From JASGDB01 sp049841315 (GTDB lineage: Bacteria; Bacteroidota; Bacteroidia; Flavobacteriales; Weeksellaceae): DNA of 8,429 nt. Each line of letters begins with the position of its first letter. Position 1 is the stretch's first letter. The stretch is from NCBI GenBank assembly GCA_049841315.1, contig JASGDB010000153.1:1-8429 (forward strand), written 5' to 3'. Under the pieces are notes generated by a model that was not told where the DNA came from, did not search any database, and was given only the letters and a program-made list of their open reading frames with translations. The translations under genes and the position numbers were made by a program. Of this stretch, positions 1-5,722 are shown piece after piece.

Positions 1-291
1 GATGTAAGTGATTTACATGCGGTGTTGAATGAAAATAATGAGTTGGTAATTGTATCTGCAAATGTTTGTGATGAAAAACATTATACCGGAGATATAAGGA
101 GAATGGCAGATAAAAATTTATGGGCAGTTTTTAGTGATTCAACAATATTTAATGAAAGAATGTATGGCGGAGTTCAGCAGTGTGTTGATGAAGGAATTTA
201 TAGTAAGCATCAGATAGATAAAGTAGATGTTCAAATTGACCATTATATATGGGTAAAACTGAATATAAAAAATTTAGAGTTTAAGTTTTAA
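1..291 (+). CDS. Partial hypothetical protein, C-terminal 96 residues
   Basis: The reading frame is open from the first base of the window to the TAA at 289-291, so the gene begins upstream and only its C-terminal part is visible. A GTG at 22 is in frame, but codons before it also read through, so I do not treat it as the start. The visible part is soluble-looking with no membrane segment, has several aromatic residues (YIWVKLNIKNLEF near the end) and two cysteines, and belongs to no family I recognise. The stop is followed immediately by copy 1 of the 16-base repeat. It converges on the small gene at 347-571. A small acidic protein of this kind would fit an immunity or cargo gene, but nothing in the sequence proves that. 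Confidence 0.7.
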   Translation, partial: DVSDLHAVLNENNELVIVSANVCDEKHYTGDIRRMADKNLWAVFSDSTIFNERMYGGVQQCVDEGIYSKHQIDKVDVQIDHYIWVKLNIKNLEFKF

Positions 292-292
292 T

Positions 293-308
293 TTTTTTCT
301 TTCTGCAA
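293..308 (+). repeat. 16-base repeat TTTTTTCTTTCTGCAA, copy 1
   Basis: This is an exact copy of a word found four times in the window, always on this strand. Here it follows directly after the TAA stop of the upstream gene; one extra T precedes it. The following bases carry ATGAAAGC, resembling ATGAAGC after copy 2. It is not coding here and does not form a hairpin, so it is not a classical terminator. Confidence 0.75.
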
Positions 309-346
309 CCACATAGAATGAAAGCAACTGAATTTGATAAATATCT

Positions 347-571
347 TTAACGACTAATATAGCTTACAATGCGATGCAGTAATTTTTCCAGTTCCTCTTT
401 TGCAATTTTTTCATCGGATTCTAATATGCGCTGTTTTCCTGTTCCGGAAATGTTCTCGGCAAGTTTATGGGCAAGTTTGGTAGAGGCTGATTTATTGTTT
501 GGGTACATTGCTCTTGCCAGTTCTGCACGATTGATGATAGGGTTTTCTTCTAAAAATTCTTTCAATGTCAT
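347..571 (-). CDS. Small helix-turn-helix-like protein, possible regulator
   Basis: The gene encodes 74 residues when started at the ATG at 571. An in-frame ATG at 610 would add 13 mostly hydrophobic residues (with YIFFYIC), but that start lies upstream of the likely promoter and I reject it. Residues 14-40 (NRAELARAMYPNNKSASTKLAHKL) have the helix-turn-helix look of small phage- or island-encoded DNA-binding proteins. Residues 53-68 form a charged, possibly coiled C-terminal helix. It is divergent from the 655-1531 gene run, and a perfect inverted repeat lies between them, so self-regulation or control of the neighbours is plausible but inferred. A TATATTTG box ends four bases before the ATG, which would give a leaderless or nearly leaderless mRNA. 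I do not recognise the exact family. Confidence 0.6.
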   Translation of the reverse strand: MTLKEFLEENPIINRAELARAMYPNNKSASTKLAHKLAENISGTGKQRILESDEKIAKEELEKLLHRIVSYISR

Positions 572-575
572 GTTG

Positions 576-583
576 CAAATATA
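576..583 (-). promoter_or_regulatory. Candidate -7 box for the 347-571 gene
   Basis: On the minus strand this reads TATATTTG, a full match to the Bacteroidota -7 consensus TAnnTTTG, and it lies four bases upstream of the chosen ATG. I find no TTG at the expected -33 position, so the promoter is only half supported. If used, transcription would begin at or next to the start codon. Confidence 0.35.
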
Positions 584-604
584 GAAAAAAATATACATTA
601 ATAG

Positions 605-635
605 TTGCATATATACAATAAAAATTGTATATTTG
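605..635 (+). promoter_or_regulatory. Bacteroidota-type promoter for the 655-1531 gene run
   Basis: TTG at 605-607 and TATATTTG at 628-635, separated by 20 bases, match the Bacteroidota housekeeping promoter (TTG near -33, TAnnTTTG near -7). Transcription would start near 642, giving a leader of about a dozen bases before the ATG at 655. The -7 box overlaps one arm of a perfect inverted repeat, so the promoter could be repressible. Confidence 0.6.
611..632. promoter_or_regulatory. Perfect 9-bp inverted repeat, candidate operator
   Basis: ATATACAAT (611-619) and ATTGTATAT (624-632) are exact reverse complements separated by AAAA. The right arm covers part of the -7 box of the + strand promoter, the usual place for a repressor site. 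The divergent helix-turn-helix-like gene is the obvious candidate binder, by inference. Nearby GTTGCAAATATA (572-583) and GTTGCATATATA (604-615) form an 11-of-12 direct repeat 32 bases apart that may be a second binding element. Confidence 0.45.
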
Positions 636-654
636 TGGTATCAAAAAATCAGTT

Positions 655-946
655 ATGAAATTATTAGCAAAAAAAAGAGATTGAAGTTCAGTTAGTTAGA
701 GAATATTCGCTCGGTCACGTTGAACAACTTGGTAATCACAAAGCAACTTTAGAATTATTTCAAGTATCAGATGAAAACTACTTTGTAGAATGGGATATTC
801 CCTCTGCAGATGAATATACAGAAATTGGGATTTTCTGTTATGAGGAAGAAAAAGTTCTTTCAGATTATGACGGTGTATTTTCGTTACCTCAGGAAGTGAT
901 TGAGTTTTTGGAAGAAAATGGATTTAACTGTGAATATGCAAAATAA
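655..946 (+). pseudogene. Frameshifted small acidic protein (A8 tract)
   Basis: From the ATG at 655 the frame reads MKLLAKKRD and stops at the TGA at 682. In the frame shifted by one base, 677-946 is open for 89 codons and has no ATG of its own (EIEVQLVREYSLGHVEQLG and onward, ending GFNCEYAK). The shift coincides with eight consecutive A at 669-676. Seven A would give one continuous 96-residue protein beginning MKLLAKKEIEVQLV. The restored protein is acidic and soluble, with a motif resembling YDGVFSLPQEVIEFLEENG; I do not recognise the family. It sits 19 bases downstream of a good promoter, and the next gene starts 7 bases after its stop, so it was the first gene of an operon. Possible explanations are a sequencing error, a true null mutation, phase variation, or transcriptional slippage on the A tract. 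Confidence 0.7.
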
Positions 947-953
947 TTGAGCT

Positions 954-1187
954 ATGAAACACTACGGCAAATATTTACCATGGGCTGGAAATCCGGTAAA
1001 ATATCAATCAGATGAAATTGAAAATCTTTTACTGAAAAAACAAAGATTAGAAAGAGAGCTAAACGAACTGAACTATTTGATTAGAAATAAAGAATCTGAG
1101 TTTTCAGAACTTATTTCTGCGGACTGGTCTTCAGAGGAAATTCAGGAAGCAAAAGATAAAGCTAACTTACAAAATACAGAATCATGA
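954..1187 (+). CDS. Hypothetical small coiled-coil protein
   Basis: This 77-residue protein starts 7 bases after the preceding stop, and its TGA overlaps the next ATG (ATGA at 1184-1187), so it is translationally coupled to its neighbour. The N-terminus contains HYGKYLPWAGNPVKYQ. Residues 20-52 have leucine-rich heptads with many K, R and E residues, as in a short coiled coil. The C-terminus is polar. There is no signal peptide or membrane segment. The family is not recognised. Its placement suggests a partner of the 115-residue protein that follows. Confidence 0.7.
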   Translation: MKHYGKYLPWAGNPVKYQSDEIENLLLKKQRLERELNELNYLIRNKESEFSELISADWSSEEIQEAKDKANLQNTES

Positions 1188-1531
1188 AAATAGGATTATC
1201 ATTCAATCAGTTAATGGATGTCAAAAGTGAAATCCGTGAGGAATTAAAAGACAATTCAGCTTTTAATTGTGGAGATTTCGACAAGGCTTTTCATGCTATT
1301 GTTAATAAAACATTAGAAAAGATACAGGTTAATTCAGAATCAATTATGGAACAACTTCAGCAACAGGAAAAGGAAATTTTAAACACTCTTGAGAGAATAG
1401 ATAGGTTGCATTTTATTCGCGATGATTACAGACCATTAGGAATTATGAAAGGGAGAATGTTTGGTCTAATGGATGTGGCGGAATTAATTGGAGTTGAGAC
1501 TGAACAATATAAATGGATTGAAAACGTATAA
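1184..1531 (+). CDS. Hypothetical protein with central helical segment
   Basis: This 115-residue soluble protein has an ATG overlapping the previous stop by four bases, which fixes the start and suggests coupled translation. Residues 51-78 (containing IMEQLQQQEKEILNTLERI) are a strongly helical, probably coiled-coil stretch that could pair with the coiled coil of the preceding protein. The end contains a hydrophobic patch, MFGLMDVAELIGVE. I recognise no family. It closes the three-gene run from the promoter at 605-635, and its TAA is followed at once by copy 2 of the 16-base repeat. Confidence 0.7.
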   Translation: MKIGLSFNQLMDVKSEIREELKDNSAFNCGDFDKAFHAIVNKTLEKIQVNSESIMEQLQQQEKEILNTLERIDRLHFIRDDYRPLGIMKGRMFGLMDVAELIGVETEQYKWIENV

Positions 1532-1547
1532 TTTTTTCTTTCTGCAA
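1532..1547 (+). repeat. 16-base repeat TTTTTTCTTTCTGCAA, copy 2
   Basis: An exact copy that begins on the base after the TAA stop at 1529-1531, the same position relative to a stop codon as copy 1. It is followed within 20 bases by ATGAAGC and then by the inverted-repeat region at 1565-1670. Confidence 0.75.
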
Positions 1548-1564
1548 TACTAAAAACAATGAAG

Positions 1565-1675
1565 CTCCGGACGTAGCAAGGTTAAACAAGTTTAATTAAA
1601 TTAATAAGTTTCTTGTGTAAACATTTTCGGGGACTTTGCTAAGATGTCAAAATGATGTCAAAGTCCGGAGTTTTT
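1565..1675 (+). other. Nested inverted repeats ending in a T-run (structured RNA or complex terminator)
   Basis: This non-coding stretch holds three nested pairings: CTCCGGAC (1565-1572) with GTCCGGAG (1663-1670), TAGCAA (1574-1579) with TTGCTA (1636-1641), and TTAAACAAG (1582-1590) with CTTGTGTAA (1612-1620, one mismatch). A competing pairing joins GGACTTTG (1631-1638) to CAAAGTCC (1659-1666), sharing the 3' arm with the outer stem and overlapping the second. Five T follow at 1671-1675, as in an intrinsic terminator. A 9-base direct repeat, GATGTCAAA, lies at 1643-1651 and 1654-1662. The region could be a terminator between two gene runs, a regulatory leader for the 1698 operon with alternative folds, or a small RNA. 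The folding is read by eye only. Confidence 0.5.
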
Positions 1676-1697
1676 CATTAACATAAAAAATTAGTTT

Positions 1698-2495
1698 ATG
1701 AACCGCTACTATTTTTATAAACGAAACAATAATATCCGCAAAGACTTGAAAGGTGATGTGATTAGTTTTTCTCTTTCTGCATTATACTCTGAAAAAGGCT
1801 TTTCTCAGAGAAATAATAGAGAAGTTTTATCATTTAAGTATTTTGATGAAATTGATGTTACCGTGTCCACCAGAACGAAAGGAATTTATTATGTGAAGTT
1901 TGATTCAGGAACTGACGGCTGTCATGGTCATTCAGCCAAAAGCCTAAAGTAGCTTAGGGAAGACAAATTCTCTGATGGATATATTCAGATAAAAGAAAGA
2001 GAGTATTTCCGGTTGAGAAAATTAGCTGTCACACTAATATTAAAACACTCTAACTTTTTTACCGGAGTAGCAGAACAGGGTGCAGAAAGAAAATTTTATT
2101 ATTTTTTGGATGGACATAATTTCTATGATTTGAAACTCTTGTCCTGTACTCATAAGTTCAATATCCAAAATCATGGTGAGAGTACATTAGAGTTCTATAA
2201 AGAGAATAATCATAAGCTAAGAGATGTTAGGATAGATGAAGAATACCGTCTTTTTATTTCAAAAGACAAAGAGTATAAAACCAATAAATTCATAGTAGAA
2301 TCAAAGGACTTTCTTCCTTTCTTTACAAGTTTTGAACACCTTTTGTCAGGTACTTATAAACGTTATACTGAAATTACAGAACATCAGTTTGAAAGGCTAA
2401 AGAAAATAGCTAAAAACTTGATTTTTGATAATACGGATTTGGATATTTCAGCTATAATACCAAAACAGGATTACTCAGTAACAATTTTAGACTAA
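1698..2495 (+). pseudogene. Unrecognised gene split by an in-frame amber stop
   Basis: The frame from the ATG at 1698 is open to the TAA ending at 2495 except for one TAG at 1950-1952. The 84 codons before it and 180 codons after it are in the same frame, with no ATG after the stop; the only near start is a TTG at 2013, and coherent sequence (LREDKFSDGYIQIKEREYF) precedes it. I therefore read one 265-codon gene with a nonsense codon at position 85, where one base change would restore Leu, Lys, Gln, Glu, Tyr, Trp or Ser. The product looks soluble and rich in aromatic and charged residues, with no signal peptide and no recognised family. Its start has the A-rich, TTAGTT-type leader of other genes here, and the PH-domain gene follows 18 bases later. 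Stop-codon suppression is possible but there is no evidence for it. Confidence 0.65.
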
Positions 2496-2513
2496 TCAAA
2501 AAAAATTATAAAA

Positions 2514-2966
2514 ATGGAAAATTTATTGACACTACCGATTGCAGAGCATAAGGAAAAAGCATTGCATAAAGCAAAAGTTCATTGGATTTCTTATGTAAGA
2601 CCGATTATAGTAGCTTTAATGCTACTGCCTTGGGCATTGCTGGCTTTAGTTACAAAGTATTTTGTAATAGCAGGGTTACTCGGTCTAATTATTTTCAGAG
2701 TAGGAATTCTGCCGATTTTAAGAAATTTATCAGTACAAATTTCCCTATCCCGAAATTATCTGACAATTACTACCGGAGTTTTTGGAAAGAAAACTATAGA
2801 CATTCCTCTGAACAAATTAGAAGGTATAACACTTCATCAAAGTTCTTTTGGAAGAATGTTGAATTATGGAACATTGACGGTGACGACAGGACAAGTTACG
2901 ACTTCATACAAGATTTCAAATCCTATGGAATTGAGAATTGAAATCATGAAACTTAAAAATTATTAG
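2514..2966 (+). CDS. Membrane protein with bacterial PH domain (DUF304/YdbS-like)
   Basis: The 150-residue protein has two hydrophobic helices (about residues 28-46 and 48-69), then a bacterial pleckstrin-homology domain (about 74-148). The domain shows the typical pattern: a strand ending LTITTGVFGKKT, the segment IDIPLNKLEGITLHQSSFGRML, and a final strand pair GTLTVTTG followed by YKISNPMELR. This arrangement is that of the DUF304 family, in which a short membrane hairpin anchors a cytoplasmic PH fold; the family's molecular role is mostly unknown. The start at 2514 is preceded by an A-rich leader. The gene is two bases from the next one, and that in turn is six bases from the acyltransferase gene, so they are probably co-expressed and may act together at the membrane. 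Confidence 0.85.
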   Translation: MENLLTLPIAEHKEKALHKAKVHWISYVRPIIVALMLLPWALLALVTKYFVIAGLLGLIIFRVGILPILRNLSVQISLSRNYLTITTGVFGKKTIDIPLNKLEGITLHQSSFGRMLNYGTLTVTTGQVTTSYKISNPMELRIEIMKLKNY

Positions 2967-2968
2967 TA

Positions 2969-3340
2969 ATGAAAAAGTTATTTGATAGGATATATTTTTT
3001 CTTTCTGCAACGCTTTAACCGTTCAACGATAATCCCGATGGGCGAAGTTACTAATAGTTGTAAAGGTGATGCATACGGAGTAAAAATGCTTTCATCTATT
3101 CACAACAAAGAAAATCTTCCAACTTCTTCCGGATTTATAAAAAATAATGAATTTTATCAACTACCTTTCACTAAGGATGAAGAATATTTTGTCTACCATA
3201 AATCTTCTATTGATGAAAATCAGGTTAAAAGACTTCATTATTTTAAGAGAAGAAATCTTTCTTACAAAGAGCTTCTAATTATTGAATTATGCAGTAAGCA
3301 TGCGATTCTTGTAACAGAAAAAGATTTTTTACCAAATTAA
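2969..3340 (+). CDS. Hypothetical protein between PH-domain and acyltransferase genes
   Basis: This 123-residue protein starts two bases after the preceding stop and ends six bases before the acyltransferase start. Its N-terminus has a short hydrophobic run (IYFFFLQRF) too short and too charged to be a clear signal peptide. The rest is polar with many aromatic and lysine residues. The C-terminus reads ILVTEKDFLPN, which resembles FIVESKDFLPFF in the broken 1698-2495 product, but that is the only likeness I see. Copy 3 of the 16-base repeat lies inside its 5' end at 2995-3010 and encodes the FFFLQ stretch. No family is recognised. Confidence 0.65.
   Translation: MKKLFDRIYFFFLQRFNRSTIIPMGEVTNSCKGDAYGVKMLSSIHNKENLPTSSGFIKNNEFYQLPFTKDEEYFVYHKSSIDENQVKRLHYFKRRNLSYKELLIIELCSKHAILVTEKDFLPN
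2995..3010 (+). repeat. 16-base repeat TTTTTTCTTTCTGCAA, copy 3 (inside a gene)
   Basis: An exact copy located 26 bases into the 2969-3340 gene. It is translated as part of YFFFLQR, a different reading phase from copy 4, so the sequence similarity is at the DNA level and not due to a shared protein motif. Confidence 0.75.
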
Positions 3341-3346
3341 AAATAC

Positions 3347-4603
3347 ATGGTAAACCAAATAACTTTTACGCGATTTATTGCAGCGTTTTTGATTGTGTTT
3401 TTTCACTTCGGACATCTTCCGACGGAAAATACTGTTGTCAAAAGTTTCATCGGACACTTAAATTTAGGTGTTTCATATTTCTATGTCCTTTCCGGATTCG
3501 TAATGATGTTGGCTTATAGCAATTATCAAAGAATTAATCCGAAAGACTATTTTGTTAATCGTATTGCTCGGATTTATCCGCTCCATATTTTAGCACTGGT
3601 TCTGACGATTCTTGTGGGAGTTATGATAAGTATAAATTATTTGGAACACTGCAAATTAGATTTGAAAACATTGCTGTTTCAGGTTCTGCTTGTTCAGGCA
3701 TGGATTCCTGAATACAGTTTAAGTTTGAATGTTCCGGCATGGTCTATCTCTGTGGAAATGTTTTTTTACTTTCTGTTTCCATTTCTTTTTAATTCAGTGA
3801 TAAAAAAAATAAAGCCAATTTACCTGTTTGGATTTGTGCTTTTATTTTGGTTGATGTGTCAAATTGGATTTAATCTATACTATTTTTCTGATAGTTACGG
3901 CGATGAACGTTTAGACCGTTATTTTCTAAATCACAATCCGTTTTTTCACCTCAATAGTTTTTTAGTTGGTATCGCCGGCGGATTGTTTTATACTTCTAAA
4001 GGAAAGTATATGCAGAAAAATTATGATTTGTTAATCGTTTTCATATTTGCTCTTATATGCTCACTGATATTTATTTTCAGAGATTATTTTCTGCATAATG
4101 GATTTATGGCAATTCCATTTGTGATGCTGATTCTATTTCTAAGCATGAATACAGGATTCATCACAAAAATATTTAGCAGTCCTACCGCGATATATTTAGG
4201 AGAAATCAGCTTTGCTGTTTATCTTCTTCAAAGTCCGGTTTATCAACTTGTAAGAAAAATTTTGAGTGTTTTAAATATTGATATTCCTTATTTGGTATTC
4301 TTCACCGGTTTAGCGGTATTGTTGGTTCTGTCACATCTAACCTATAAATATTTTGAAACACCATTAAGAGTAAAAATTAAAAATCTCTATTCAAAGAAAG
4401 CTAAAGAAAATAATCTCCTCCCTGTAATGAGTTATTACATTGTGTTCATTGTAATTTCAATTTCGATATTCTACAGAAGCATAAAGGAAAATAACTATTT
4501 GAGTTCAGCTTTATTCATTTTCTTTTTACTGTGGAATTTGTATGTATTATTTATGATTATTGGAAAGAATTATTTGCAGAAAAAAAGAGTAGATAACACT
4601 TAA
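3347..4603 (+). CDS. Acyltransferase-3 family integral membrane protein (OafA/YrhL-like)
   Basis: The 418-residue polytopic membrane protein belongs to the acyltransferase-3 family, which moves acyl groups, commonly acetyl, onto sugars of surface polysaccharides or other extracytoplasmic acceptors. The family signatures are visible: TRFIAAFLIVFFH at residues 8-20 with Arg9 and the key His20, GVSYFYVLSGF at 41-51, RIARIYPLH at 72-80, and VPAWSISVEMFFYF at 129-142. About ten hydrophobic segments follow through residue 400. The length is normal for the membrane domain, and no SGNH extension is present. The start is six bases after the upstream stop. The substrate cannot be told from sequence; neighbours offer no glycosyltransferase or polymerase. 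The TraX-family gene further downstream is a second acylation-type membrane protein in the same island. Confidence 0.92.
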   Translation: MVNQITFTRFIAAFLIVFFHFGHLPTENTVVKSFIGHLNLGVSYFYVLSGFVMMLAYSNYQRINPKDYFVNRIARIYPLHILALVLTILVGVMISINYLEHCKLDLKTLLFQVLLVQAWIPEYSLSLNVPAWSISVEMFFYFLFPFLFNSVIKKIKPIYLFGFVLLFWLMCQIGFNLYYFSDSYGDERLDRYFLNHNPFFHLNSFLVGIAGGLFYTSKGKYMQKNYDLLIVFIFALICSLIFIFRDYFLHNGFMAIPFVMLILFLSMNTGFITKIFSSPTAIYLGEISFAVYLLQSPVYQLVRKILSVLNIDIPYLVFFTGLAVLLVLSHLTYKYFETPLRVKIKNLYSKKAKENNLLPVMSYYIVFIVISISIFYRSIKENNYLSSALFIFFLLWNLYVLFMIIGKNYLQKKRVDNT

Positions 4604-4606
4604 TCT

Positions 4607-4777
4607 CTAAACGTTTTTTAAGATGTAAGAAGTAACAAAATAAAGGGATAGAAGGATAATGACTACAGTAAAGGTTAATTGCTTTTTATTTTCTCGAACT
4701 TGAGGAAATTTAATGAGATTATGTAAATTGATTGCTCCGGCAATAATCCAAAGAATAAAGAATAAAGTATCTAACAT
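4607..4777 (-). CDS. Small two-helix membrane protein
   Basis: The gene encodes 56 residues when started at the ATG at 4777, with hydrophobic helices at about residues 3-18 (LDTLFFILWIIAGAI) and 34-51 (LTFTVVIILLSLYFVTS) joined by a short basic loop. The frame is open further upstream to 4912, but that would run through the tandem repeat (giving FCYF, VCYF, ICYF) and into the opposite signal-peptide gene, so I reject the longer start. It converges on the acyltransferase gene with three bases between the stops, and its 5' side is divergent from the secreted-protein gene. No family is recognised. Confidence 0.6.
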   Translation of the reverse strand: MLDTLFFILWIIAGAINLHNLIKFPQVRENKKQLTFTVVIILLSLYFVTSYILKNV

Positions 4778-4786
4778 GGTTTTTAA

Positions 4787-4822
4787 AAAATAACAAATAA
4801 AATAGCAAACAAAATAACAAAA
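4787..4822. repeat. Three tandem 12-bp units in the divergent intergenic region
   Basis: AAAATAACAAAT, AAAATAGCAAAC and AAAATAACAAAA follow each other without gaps, and a fourth, decayed unit may run up to the ATG at 4834. They lie between two divergent genes where promoters or regulator sites are expected. I see no TAnnTTTG box here on either strand, so the promoter for the 4834 run is not identified. Confidence 0.6.
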
Positions 4823-4833
4823 ATTTAAACAAA

Positions 4834-5361
4834 ATGAAAAATCTATTTTTAGCAGGAGTATTTTTTCTTTCTGCAACAAGCGGATTCTCCGCTCAGACCG
4901 CTGTAACATCAATACAGAACAATCATTCCGAATTGTTGGTTAATGATTCAATTTCGATTAAAAAAGGCGGAGAGCTTCAGGTCTATTTACCTGCCGGAAA
5001 GGACTTCTTTTTTGTAAAACAGAAAAAGTCCGGACTCAATGCAAAGTTACTCGGTAAGGTTGCCGATGTCGTAGGAACTGGAGCAACTGCTGTCGGAGTT
5101 GGAACAGGAAACATTAAAGTATTATCCGATGCTTTTAAAGTTGCCAATACAGCAAATGCTGTCCGTTATGGAGCTGATGCCCTTGAAAAGATTAATGACC
5201 TGCCAATTTCCAACGATGCAAAAAAAATTGCCGGAAAGAAATTGGTAGTTGAGGATTGGGAATTTACCGAAGACGGCTATATCATTACCGCAAAACTGGA
5301 TAAAAAGAAGTATGAAATTTATCTTCAGGAGGCGGTTATGTCTGGTGAAGTGAAATTATAA
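4834..5361 (+). CDS. Secreted hypothetical protein with Gly/Ala-rich core
   Basis: The 175-residue protein begins with a clear signal peptide (MKNLFLAGVFFLSATSGFSA, likely cleaved before Gln21), with no lipobox cysteine, so it is probably periplasmic or exported. The mature part starts with a polar region containing KKGGELQVYLPAG. A Gly/Ala-rich segment follows at about residues 76-96 (ADVVGTGATAVGVGTGNIKV), resembling a glycine-zipper-type amphipathic helix. The C-terminal part (about 135-175) looks like beta strands (VVEDWEFTEDGYIITAKL). No enzyme motif is visible and the family is not recognised. It is the first gene of a run with gaps of about ten bases. Copy 4 of the 16-base repeat encodes FFLSA in the signal peptide. 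Confidence 0.75.
   Translation: MKNLFLAGVFFLSATSGFSAQTAVTSIQNNHSELLVNDSISIKKGGELQVYLPAGKDFFFVKQKKSGLNAKLLGKVADVVGTGATAVGVGTGNIKVLSDAFKVANTANAVRYGADALEKINDLPISNDAKKIAGKKLVVEDWEFTEDGYIITAKLDKKKYEIYLQEAVMSGEVKL
4861..4876 (+). repeat. 16-base repeat TTTTTTCTTTCTGCAA, copy 4 (in signal peptide)
   Basis: An exact copy 27 bases into the 4834-5361 gene, encoding FFLSA in the hydrophobic core of the signal peptide. It is in a different coding phase from copy 3. Both in-gene copies lie at nearly the same distance (26 and 27 bases) from an ATGAAAAA start. Confidence 0.75.
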
Positions 5362-5370
5362 AAATTAGTT

Positions 5371-5712
5371 ATGAGAAATATAAGATTTGAATTATCACCA
5401 ACCTCCAACCTCCCTGATTATATAAGCAAAACTGCACTTGATTATTGGTTTCCAAAAAGAAATTTAGAAAGTTTGATTATGGATATATTTAAAGACGTAG
5501 AATTTAATAAAGGGGATATGTTTGATTTCAGGGAACTAAATACTATTCATTTTAATAATATTTGTGGTGAATATCCTTTTGTAAGAGATATTTCAGTTGA
5601 TTTTGAAGACATTTTAATTGTAAAAAGGAAAACCTATTCAGTTAAAAACTATCCTCCTGATGCCGGGCACACCAAAATTCTTACTTACGAATTAGATTTT
5701 TTAAACTATTAA
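5371..5712 (+). CDS. Hypothetical cytoplasmic protein
   Basis: This 113-residue protein starts 9 bases after the secreted-protein gene, with the AAAAATTAGTTATG leader also seen at other starts in the window. It has no signal peptide or membrane segment, is rich in Phe, Tyr and Asp, and ends in beta-strand-like sequence (DILIVKRKTYSV, then ILTYELDFLNY). The family is not recognised. A small acidic cytoplasmic protein directly after a secreted one is an arrangement seen in exported-toxin and immunity pairs, but the upstream protein shows no toxin motif, so this stays a guess. Confidence 0.65.
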   Translation: MRNIRFELSPTSNLPDYISKTALDYWFPKRNLESLIMDIFKDVEFNKGDMFDFRELNTIHFNNICGEYPFVRDISVDFEDILIVKRKTYSVKNYPPDAGHTKILTYELDFLNY

Positions 5713-5722
5713 ACTTTTACCT

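Noticed and set aside
293..308. The 16-base repeat as an intrinsic terminator after stop codons
   Set aside because: No GC-rich hairpin precedes the T-run, and two copies lie inside genes near their 5' ends.
369..584. Open frame of 71 codons on the + strand opposite the helix-turn-helix-like gene
   Set aside because: It is antisense to a better minus-strand gene, has a serine-rich, low-quality composition, and has no promoter of its own.
1565..1681. Integron attC-like site, because of GTTAAAC at 1581 and the imperfect palindrome
   Set aside because: No matching partner core site (RYYYAAC) was found at the expected place, and no integrase or cassette array is visible.
2013..2495. A separate gene starting at the TTG at 2013
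   Set aside because: The same frame continues upstream without a break to the TAG at 1950 and beyond, with coherent protein sequence, so a single interrupted gene is the simpler reading.
2582..2941. Open frame of 119 codons inside the PH-domain gene
   Set aside because: It lies in another frame of a gene with clear PH-domain and membrane-helix signatures, and its translation has no recognisable features.
4778..4912. Longer N-terminus for the minus-strand membrane protein at 4607-4777
   Set aside because: It would translate the 12-bp tandem repeat and overlap the 5' end of a signal-peptide gene; the ATG at 4777 gives a compact two-helix protein.
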